Assembly: GCA_945882095.1 (NCBI GenBank)
Contig: CAMCWF010000005.1
Location: 47,841 to 111,840, forward strand
Length of the DNA: 64,000 nucleotides
Reading direction: 5' to 3'
Origin: Chryseobacterium gleum
Lineage (GTDB): Bacteria; Bacteroidota; Bacteroidia; Flavobacteriales_D; Crocinitomicaceae
The notes beneath the pieces are model-generated. The model saw only the letters and a list, made by a program, of their open reading frames with translations. It was not told where the DNA came from and ran no database searches. Numbering within the stretch: position 1 is the stretch's first letter; each line of letters begins with the position of its first letter. This document shows positions 18,246-26,900 of this stretch, piece by piece. Position numbers and translations under genes: made by a program.

Positions 18246-19754
18246 ATGCCAGACTTAAGGAGCATAATCATTATTGTTTTCACCTCATTACTTAGTTTTG
18301 GTAAAATTTATAGCCAAGATTCAGTAAAATGGTACAATAGAATTCGCTTCGAAGGATATGTTCAAATGCAATTTGCTGCCAGCGACAAATCAGATTCTCT
18401 TTCCTTAAATTCAGAATCTGCGGGGCGCTTTGACCGATTTGTGAGTAACAAGTTTATGTTGAGAAGGTCTAGGATTCAATTCCGTTATATCGATAGCATT
18501 GCAGAAAGCAACATTTCGTTCGACCTCAATGAACGTGGGGTACAAATCAAGGATAGTTGGTTAAAGCTAACAGATCCGTGGACAAAAACCTTTCAATGTA
18601 CATTGGGCATTTTTTCACGTCCTTTCGGAGAAGAAATTGAGTTATCTTCTCGTGACCGAGAGCTACCGGAAAGAACCATGGTAACACACCATATTTTTCC
18701 TGGGATTCGAGACTTGGGAATTAACGTAAAAATAAGAGCGCCAAAAAATCATTCTCTTCATTTTATAATGCTAGATGCAGGCGTCTACCATGGTACAAGT
18801 GGTAATTTAGAATCAGACAGATTTAAAGACCTCAGCGCTCGACTGGTTATTGACAATCCTTTCAAAATCAAGCACTTTGATTATCACTTCGGTTACAGCG
18901 GATATTTGGGGAAGATCAATCATCTTTACGACATTGACGGAAGTGCCTCAAACTATCGTTTCATCTGGAATACAATCGATACTACACTAACAATCAATGG
19001 AGTATCTCAATCCTTCAAGATTTTTACGCAAGACTTGAGCATGACATCCCTACAAAACGTATTAAATGACCCCAATAATCGAATAACAAAAGGTAGCTAT
19101 ACGACTCGGGTGAATCGAATGTATCATTCGTTTCATGGACAAATAAAAATCTCTTCAAAACTAGGTAAGACAACCTTACGCGGTGAATATCTTTTTGGGC
19201 AACAAGTTTCCGTAGAGGGGACCTTAGGAAATCCTTACGTTTTTACGAGCCAAAGCCCAACCGGCCCTTTTACGGGAGTAACGTGGCCTAAGTTCGATAG
19301 TCCTCAACCTTACAATGCTGCGGTAGTAGGTCCCAGCACAAAACCTTATCATACCTTTGTACGGCAATTCCAAGCCTACTACCTTTATGTGGACCAACAA
19401 CTTGGAAAAACCAAGCATTATCTAAGCTATCGAATTGACTTTTATGATCCAAATATCCAGGTGAAAGGAAACGAAATCATTTTAAACATCGTGGATAACA
19501 GCGGGCAGATCTTAGGTCCTTCAGGATTGAGTGTTGCCGATGTAGCTTTCACCAACCATGTGATAGGTTACCGATTCGAAGCAACTAAAAAACTTACATT
19601 AAGTGCCTTTATAGAATTGCCTAAGAACGAAATAACGAAATTGATTCCACTTGACAGTGAACAGATTGGTTTGGGAAAATACCCACATTCTGGTTTCTTG
19701 AGCGATATTCGAGACAATGTTTTATTAGTACGAATCCAATATAAATTTAATTGA
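18246..19754 (+). CDS. Outer-membrane porin, phosphate-selective porin O/P-like
   Basis: The 502-residue product has an N-terminal signal segment (ends KIYSQ). A barrel with strand pattern FEGYVQMQFA...LRRSRIQFRY follows, typical of the OprP/OprO family. The segment GIFSRPFGEEIELSSRDREL resembles the porin O/P hallmark in which source and exit strands surround the constriction. It ends LLVRIQYKFN, a barrel-closing strand. It starts 11 bp after the first phoD-like gene, and the next ATG begins 2 bp after its stop. Its place among phosphatases supports a role in taking up released phosphate. Substrate selectivity is inferred, not seen. Confidence 0.8.
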   Translation: MPDLRSIIIIVFTSLLSFGKIYSQDSVKWYNRIRFEGYVQMQFAASDKSDSLSLNSESAGRFDRFVSNKFMLRRSRIQFRYIDSIAESNISFDLNERGVQIKDSWLKLTDPWTKTFQCTLGIFSRPFGEEIELSSRDRELPERTMVTHHIFPGIRDLGINVKIRAPKNHSLHFIMLDAGVYHGTSGNLESDRFKDLSARLVIDNPFKIKHFDYHFGYSGYLGKINHLYDIDGSASNYRFIWNTIDTTLTINGVSQSFKIFTQDLSMTSLQNVLNDPNNRITKGSYTTRVNRMYHSFHGQIKISSKLGKTTLRGEYLFGQQVSVEGTLGNPYVFTSQSPTGPFTGVTWPKFDSPQPYNAAVVGPSTKPYHTFVRQFQAYYLYVDQQLGKTKHYLSYRIDFYDPNIQVKGNEIILNIVDNSGQILGPSGLSVADVAFTNHVIGYRFEATKKLTLSAFIELPKNEITKLIPLDSEQIGLGKYPHSGFLSDIRDNVLLVRIQYKFN

Positions 19755-19756
19755 TT

Positions 19757-21334
19757 ATGAAAACAGGTTTACAGCATCTTGCCTTTCTTTTATTAGGTAT
19801 TTTTCCAACGTTGCTTTTCGGTGCAACCAGCCAATACACCCTAAGTTATCGGGACAACCCTTCCACCAGCATCGTAATTGGTTGGTCTGGTGATGCAGGA
19901 ACGGTGCACTTTGGAACCACGGACTTTGGAACCAATACGGCTTCATATCCCAATCAACAAGTAGTAGACCGACAAGTAACTGCGCATGGAATCAACCGTA
20001 AATTTGTTCGTTTAACAGGTTTAACATCGAATACGACCTATTACTTCGTAATAAAGGATGTAAATAACCAAACGTCGGCTCGGTTTAAATTTGTTACCTT
20101 GTCCAACAATCCAAATGATCCAGTTTCCTTTATATCTGGCGGTGATACACGCGATGGTTTTAAAATTTTCGGATCATACGTAGAAGATTGTCCCAGCGGT
20201 AATTGTTTGGAACAAAAACGAAAAGGAAATCGTTTGGTCGCAAAAATTCGACCGGATTTCATAGCCTTTAACGGAGATTTTGTAATGAATCAAGTGACTT
20301 CTAATACCAATGCGGAATGGACGGAATGGCTCAACGATTGGCAATTAACGATTTCTAATGACGGTAGAATGTACCCGATGACGTTTACCCAAGGCAACCA
20401 CGAGGACAACCAAGACATGTATAATTTATTCGATATTCCCATGGACGAATATTATGTGCTTTCGATAAATAATGGACTTTTACGATTATATATGTTGAAT
20501 TCTGAATTGAATGCCTGTTCAAATACACAACAGTTAAATTGGCTTACCAACGACCTTCAAAATTATACCAATACGGCAAACGATCCCTCTTGGAAATTTG
20601 TTCAATATCACATCCCAACTTTCGCTATGGGAAATTCCTACGGCTTAGTTGGAGATCAAATGGCTTGCTGGGTTAATCTCTTCGAGCAATATGGCGTTCG
20701 TTTGGCCATGGAATCCCACACCCATATTACAAAATGGACACACCCTTGCGTTGCGAATTCCTCAGATACTGATTTTGAATTGAACAACGATGGAATTGTG
20801 TACATTGGTGAAGGTCAGTGGGGTGCTCCACACCGATCGCTTGATTTTACTGGAGCCAATCAAAAACCTTACATTCGCGCGCAAGACGTATTCGATAATT
20901 TCTATTTCATCCGCGTAACACCTCAACAAACGACGATTCAATCGGTACTTTTTGATGGAAATGATAACCTGACAGCCCTGACATCTGATGCCTTAGGTAA
21001 AGAATTACCTGCTGGCACACAAGTATGGAATCCTGCGACGGGTAACCAAGTTGTATTACAAAATAATCAAATAGGTATTAAAGAAAAGTCAACCACAAGT
21101 ACCCGCGTATATCCAAATCCTGTCCTTGACAAACTTATGCTTGAATCCAAAGAAACCTTAAACAACGCGACTGTTGAAATTTACAACGGATTTGGAAAAT
21201 TAATTAAATCAGAGGTTTCCAAAATGAATTACAAACTAGAAATCGACCTTCAGCAAATGCCTGCCGGTCACGGACATGTGGTGATTAAATTCAATTCAGG
21301 AAAAATCGAAAATCATTTCTTTGTTAAAAAATAA
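19757..21334 (+). CDS. Purple-acid-phosphatase-like metallophosphoesterase with T9SS sorting domain
   Basis: I choose ATG 19757 over an in-frame TTG at 19751. The product (525 residues) has a signal peptide (ends LLFGA). A fibronectin-like N-domain of the purple acid phosphatase type (SIVIGWSGDAGTVHFG) follows. The phosphoesterase core has SGGDTRDG, AFNGDFVMN, QGNHEDNQD, FVQYHIP and MESHTHITKW. These supply the bimetal ligands, though GGDTR departs slightly from the GDxG consensus. A T9SS sorting domain (VYPNPVLDKLMLESK) follows. It should hydrolyse extracellular phosphoesters. Confidence 0.88.
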   Translation: MKTGLQHLAFLLLGIFPTLLFGATSQYTLSYRDNPSTSIVIGWSGDAGTVHFGTTDFGTNTASYPNQQVVDRQVTAHGINRKFVRLTGLTSNTTYYFVIKDVNNQTSARFKFVTLSNNPNDPVSFISGGDTRDGFKIFGSYVEDCPSGNCLEQKRKGNRLVAKIRPDFIAFNGDFVMNQVTSNTNAEWTEWLNDWQLTISNDGRMYPMTFTQGNHEDNQDMYNLFDIPMDEYYVLSINNGLLRLYMLNSELNACSNTQQLNWLTNDLQNYTNTANDPSWKFVQYHIPTFAMGNSYGLVGDQMACWVNLFEQYGVRLAMESHTHITKWTHPCVANSSDTDFELNNDGIVYIGEGQWGAPHRSLDFTGANQKPYIRAQDVFDNFYFIRVTPQQTTIQSVLFDGNDNLTALTSDALGKELPAGTQVWNPATGNQVVLQNNQIGIKEKSTTSTRVYPNPVLDKLMLESKETLNNATVEIYNGFGKLIKSEVSKMNYKLEIDLQQMPAGHGHVVIKFNSGKIENHFFVKK

Positions 21335-21340
21335 CACAAA

Positions 21341-23323
21341 ATGAAGATTCAATTAGCTATCCTTTTTTTAGCTGTCGCCAATCTCATTTTAGGTCAAAAA
21401 GATGATAAAGATGATGAAACCGTATACCTTCTAAAAAAAGGGCTTCATGCTCATGTGGACAGCAGCTTTTTAACCTTTCCTTCACAACCTAAACCTTCGT
21501 TTTACCGAAAGAATATCCCAAACCTTTATGGTTGTCCAGGCGAATTTAAACATGGGCTTGCATCTGGAGACCCTACAAGCGATGCAGTAATCATTTGGAC
21601 AAGGTGGACCCCGCCTTCAGGTTTTTCAGGAGTAAAAGTCGTAAATTACCAAGTAGCTACTGTACCTGACTTCTCTTCTATCGAACAACAAGGAGTCTTC
21701 ACAACCGATTCTTCCATCGATTATACGGTGAAGATCGATGTCCAAGGACTTGACGCAAACCAAGTATATTTTTATCGATTTTTTACACCAAACGACACTT
21801 CGATTATTGGAAGAACCAAAACAGTGAATATTTCGAACGAAAATGTGCGCCTAGCCTTTGTAAACTGCAACGATTACACCAAAGGTTACTTTAATACATA
21901 CAAGGCTTTGGCTGACCGGAATGATATTGACGCCGTGGTTCACTTGGGGGATTACATATACGAACAAGGAGGTGGAACCAACGATCGTTCGCACGACCCT
22001 CCATCTCAAATCTGGCAATTGAACGATTATCGAACGCGTTACTCGCAGTACAAACTCGACAATTATTTAGGAAAAAGCCACCAATTATATCCCTTTATTC
22101 AAATATGGGACGATCATGACATCGTGGTGGATGCGGTAAGCGACACCTCTTTGGCACATCAAGCTCAATACGGATCATATCAAGCCCGGAAATGGGCTGC
22201 TGTGAAGGCCTTTCGGGAGTGGAATCCAGTGCGTGATGATACAACCAACTTCATAAAAAATTGGCGAAAATTTTCGTTCGGAAACACCCTAGAAATGTTT
22301 GTTTTAGACGTTCGACTATACGACCGAGACAGGTTTCCGCAAAATACCAATGATACCATGTATGACTCTCCTTTTGCAAAAATGTTGGGACCGGAGCAAC
22401 TCAATTGGTTGTTAACTAACCTTCAGCAATCTACTGCAAAATGGAAAATCATTGCCAACGGATTGATGTTTTCACAATTAGAGGCGTTGGGAACCCCGTT
22501 GGTGTTAGAGAATTGGGATGGATATAACCACGAGAGAAATCAAATTTTTCAATTAATAAAAAACCAAAACATATCCAATGTGATCGTTTATTCTGGAGAT
22601 TTTCACTGCGCTTTTGCGAATAATTTATCGGATAACCCTTACAACCTTTTAAATTACAATCCACTGAATGGCAACGGTTCCTTGGCTGTTGAATTCATAC
22701 CTCCGTCAGCAAGTTCTGATAATTTCGACGAAGGAAACGATTTTGGATTGGGGGCAGGAAATTATCAGTTAGCACAAACTTTAATAACCACTAGCAATCC
22801 CCATGTGAAATACGTGAACCTCATTGATCACGGTTACGGGTTGCTGGATTTAAACGCAAACCGAGCACAAAACGAATTTTGGTATGTAAATACCGTAATG
22901 GATGCGGCAAATACGACAACATCCTGTGGTAGCGTCACTGTTGTTAACGACAATTCAAATAAAATCACAGCTGGAAATAATCCACTTTCCTTCGGTAATC
23001 TTGGCATTGCGCCTTTAGGGTGTTTTCAAGACAACGCCGGAATAGGTGAACATCCCAAGGCGCAAAAGCCAGGTATTTTGAGTTGTTTTCCAAATCCTTT
23101 TACCTCGGAAATCACGTTTCAGGTACTGGGTGAAATTGGGAAAACCTTTCGCGTTGAACTCTACAATTCCTTGGGTCAAGCAGTGGCAGATAAAACGTTT
23201 TGTCAAAACTCGGTGGTAGAGAATTTTCATTGGGAAATCCCTAAACAACTTCCCAAAGCTCCTTATGTTCTTCAAATCACTGGTGACGAACTTCTTTGGC
23301 ATCAAAGGCTTATTAAACAATAA
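21341..23323 (+). CDS. Second PhoD-type phosphatase with T9SS sorting domain
   Basis: This is a 660-residue paralogue of the gene at 16435, with an extra N-terminal linker of about 45 residues after the signal peptide. The PhoD N-domain (GLASGDPTSDAVIIWTRWTP) and catalytic motifs are present: FVNCND, AVVHLGDYIYEQGGG, WDDHDIVVDA and YSGDFHCAFAN. The last ligand pair appears as GDFH instead of GDIH. The T9SS C-domain begins SCFPNPFTSEITFQ. Its stop overlaps the next start (TAATG), indicating coupling. The paralogues may differ in substrate, for example mono- versus diester. Confidence 0.92.
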   Translation: MKIQLAILFLAVANLILGQKDDKDDETVYLLKKGLHAHVDSSFLTFPSQPKPSFYRKNIPNLYGCPGEFKHGLASGDPTSDAVIIWTRWTPPSGFSGVKVVNYQVATVPDFSSIEQQGVFTTDSSIDYTVKIDVQGLDANQVYFYRFFTPNDTSIIGRTKTVNISNENVRLAFVNCNDYTKGYFNTYKALADRNDIDAVVHLGDYIYEQGGGTNDRSHDPPSQIWQLNDYRTRYSQYKLDNYLGKSHQLYPFIQIWDDHDIVVDAVSDTSLAHQAQYGSYQARKWAAVKAFREWNPVRDDTTNFIKNWRKFSFGNTLEMFVLDVRLYDRDRFPQNTNDTMYDSPFAKMLGPEQLNWLLTNLQQSTAKWKIIANGLMFSQLEALGTPLVLENWDGYNHERNQIFQLIKNQNISNVIVYSGDFHCAFANNLSDNPYNLLNYNPLNGNGSLAVEFIPPSASSDNFDEGNDFGLGAGNYQLAQTLITTSNPHVKYVNLIDHGYGLLDLNANRAQNEFWYVNTVMDAANTTTSCGSVTVVNDNSNKITAGNNPLSFGNLGIAPLGCFQDNAGIGEHPKAQKPGILSCFPNPFTSEITFQVLGEIGKTFRVELYNSLGQAVADKTFCQNSVVENFHWEIPKQLPKAPYVLQITGDELLWHQRLIKQ

Positions 23324-23934
23324 TGCTGACAAGAATTACATTGCGAGGGAAGAACGTTTTACTAATGATTTTTACTGTTTGCTACACCTATGCCATTATA
23401 CGGTATCATATCGGAAAGAACTTGGTAGGCTGGATACACATTCCTTATGTGATCAATAAAGCTGTTTCATGGACGGCAGGTATTTTCATGGTACTTACGC
23501 TACTTCCCGAAGTAAAGTTGATGCATTTTTTACTGTCGAGAAAAACTTTAGGGATTGCGGGCTACTTTCTTGCAATTTTACACATTGTAACCAATGTAGT
23601 CATTTTGAGACCATCATTATTCCCCGAGTTTTATGCTAATGATGTGATAAGTTCTGCGGGTTGGATTTACATATTAGTTGGTATTCTGGCATTTATTGCT
23701 TTTACACTTCCACTTTATGCCAGTTGGAAAAAGGCAGCTACAAACGATTTTCGATATAAATTTGGAAAGTTGGGTATTCTATTAGTAACCATACATGCAG
23801 CCTCTATGGGGATTACCGGTTGGCTCAATCCACTAAGTTGGCCCCTAATGATGCCTCCAATCACCTTATTGTTTTGCCTTTTTGCCATTACTTTTTTAAT
23901 TCATCACTTTACAAAATCAAAATCTCCTAAATAA
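23323..23934 (+). CDS. Polytopic membrane protein, ferric-reductase/MsrQ-like haem domain candidate
   Basis: The 203-residue protein has about six hydrophobic helices. Histidines lie within helices in AGYFLAILHIV and LLVTIHAASMG, with another in IIRYHIG. Paired helix-embedded histidines are how b-type haems are held in the ferric-reductase-like/YedZ-MsrQ family, and the size fits. Its start overlaps the stop of the second PhoD gene, so it is co-transcribed with secreted metallophosphatases. A redox role, such as keeping iron centres or exported cysteines reduced, is conceivable but inferred. Confidence 0.55.
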   Translation: MLTRITLRGKNVLLMIFTVCYTYAIIRYHIGKNLVGWIHIPYVINKAVSWTAGIFMVLTLLPEVKLMHFLLSRKTLGIAGYFLAILHIVTNVVILRPSLFPEFYANDVISSAGWIYILVGILAFIAFTLPLYASWKKAATNDFRYKFGKLGILLVTIHAASMGITGWLNPLSWPLMMPPITLLFCLFAITFLIHHFTKSKSPK

Positions 23935-23990
23935 GACATCATTAACCATCCACTCTTAAAATTACATTTCATTTGTAAAAAATTGTTATA

Positions 23991-26900
23991 ATGCAGAAGA
24001 CACTAGCTTTACTACGTTCGTTTTTTTTATTGTGCTGTTTGTTAACCCAAGTTGCGTATGCACAATTGACCTGTGGCACAAGTATATCTACCCTTACCAA
24101 CTCGCAATTGGGCGACATTCCAAGCAACGTTTCTTCCTACACCTTTGCAGCGGGCGTTTACAACATGCCTTACAATGTTTTTATTGCCAAAACATCCGGG
24201 AATGGACCCAACCTTTACCCCTATGGCAGTGTTTCGGTCTGGGTGGGAAAGGACAACAATGTGAATTTGGATTCTGTGGTGGTAGAAATCACCTTCACCA
24301 GCGACGTTCTGGGTGTTATGTTGGACTTCGGTGCCATCAACAACAACTCTGACGGAGAGGAACAAATTCAACGGATTTATCCAAAACTTTCGAATGGACA
24401 GATCTTAACCAATGGGGTTACGTATGTGTACCAACCCGGCGTACCCACGGGAACCGTTTCGGGAACCTATTTTGTGAATGGCAGCAAAACCATCCGCGCG
24501 TATTCGGGTAATGCAGACGACGGCAGGTTGACCATCACAGCGACCACCCCTTTTAGAAAAATCAGGTTTACCCAAAAAGAAATTACAGCGCTGAGTGTAT
24601 CTGGACCGAATGGTGTTTTAATCAAGAGGATTTCCTACTGTCCTGCGATTCCAGACATTGCGGTCTCAAGAAACAATGTAAACATTGCCATGAATGGCAC
24701 GGTACCCTATGGCACCACAGGATTTGGATCGCCGGTGAGTAATATCATTCAAATCTCTAACCAAGGAACGGCAAACCTAAACCTAAGCTCCCTATCACTC
24801 CAAAATGGTACGCATTGGAGCATCATGAACAATGTTGCGAATGTTGTCGCGCCCAACGACACCGTCTTTTTAACCGTCGATTTTAATCCATCTGTGAGTG
24901 GTGCCTTAACGGACCAATTGCAAATTGTTTCCAACGATTGGAATGAAGGAACCTATCTTGTTAACTTAACGGGATCGGGCTTAACGGCGAACTTAACCGC
25001 CCAACATCAAAACATTTTGGTTCCTGAAAATGGCACCGTCAATGCGCCTTCAACCTATGTAGGCCTTTCCATTTTAGATTCCATTTACCTTCAAAATACC
25101 GGCGTAAGCAATTTAATCCTTTCGGGTATCACACTAAGCAACGGGGCTTTTTCTTCGCAAAACCTTGGGAATTTCACCTTGGCACCTGGGGCAGGCACGT
25201 GGTATGTATATCAGTTTACGCCAACTGTGGTAGGTCTTCAAACCGCTACTTTTTCCGCACAATCCAACGATCCTACTTCTCCATATGTTATTCAAATTCA
25301 AGGAATTGGGATTGCCCCAAGCAATGTGCAACTTACCGCGTGCGAGAACCAGCTACCTCTCCTTTACCATGGTAATACCTATGCGAATTCGGGGAATTAC
25401 AACGAAATTGTGACGGGAGCAAATGGACAAGATTCCTTAACGGTTTTAACCCTTTCCACGCTCTTAATCGACAGTACGCAGTCTTCCATGGTTTACTGTT
25501 CGGCAGGAACACCTTACAATTGGAATGGACAGTTGTTGGCTACTTCAGGTACCTACCAAGCGACCCTTATCGCCGTCAATGGATGTGATTCTGTGGCTAC
25601 TTTGTTTTTCACGGTTCAAACCAGCCTTCAAAACACCGTAAATGCCATGGTTTGCCCAGAAGACTTTCCCTATTACTACGCTGGACAACAAATCAATACT
25701 CCTGGAACTTACATTTTTCACAATCCAACCCAAAACGGTTGTGATTCGGTCGTAAACTATGTCGTAAGCGCCTATCCCATTCCAAGCAGTGCGCAAAACC
25801 TAACGGTTTGTGAGAACGACTTTCCTTTCTTTTGGAACGGCATGTCCATTCACCATATGGGCTCCTATTCTTTTACGACTTCATCGGTGGTTACGGGTTG
25901 CGACAGTACAGCGCATGTAAACATTGTCACCTTGCAAACAGACACTGTACACCAAAACATGACCTTACCCACCAGCGCCTTGCCTTATGCATGGGGTGGA
26001 CAACAGATCAATGCGGCGGGAACGTACACTTCGGTCCTACAAAACATGATAGGCTGTGATTCTGTTCGTTACCTGCATTTGACGGTTACAACGCCCACCA
26101 TGGCGCAATTAAATGTACTGTTTGAAGGGGTACAAGAGACCAACCCTGGAAACCACACCTTTCAAAACATCGTCATTCAGTCGAGTGTAACCAAAAACAT
26201 TACCCTTCAAAATACGGGATTCCAGACGCTTATAATTTCAGGGATTCAACTTTCAGGTGGGGAGGCCATCCTACAAAACGCAAACATTTTGACCATTCCA
26301 GGCGGAGGATCGGCTACGTTTCAGGTTACGTTTCAACCCACAACCATCGGTGCCAAAAGCAATGTGATTACCATTTTCTCGAACGATTTAAACAACCCAC
26401 AATTTGTCATTCACTGCAATTACAACGCAATCAACGGGCCTTCCCCAGACATCAGATGCTTATACAACAACAATTTCCTTGTAAACGGAGCAAACCTAAA
26501 CCTACCGAACGTAAACATTCCTTTTGGTACACCCTATGCCTTCCTCTTTGAAGTAAAAAACATCGGTCAAGCCATTCTGAACATCAGTTCCATTACATGT
26601 TCGAACGGATCCGTGAATCCAAACTACAACAACCAAATGGTAGCGAACGCATCGCAGTTTATCGCCACCACTTTTAATCCGATTGCTTCCGGATTACAGA
26701 CCTTCAACATCGTGGTTAATTCAAACGATGCCAACGAACCTGCTTTTCTTATCCCCGTTCGGGTAAATGTAATGGTCCCTGCCCTACCCCAACCTGAAAT
26801 CCAAGCATTACAAGCAGGCGTAAACATTTTGACCCAATCTACCCTGAATTTCAATTCCACTTCGGTGGGACAGTACACAAGCATGGTACTTCAAATCAAA

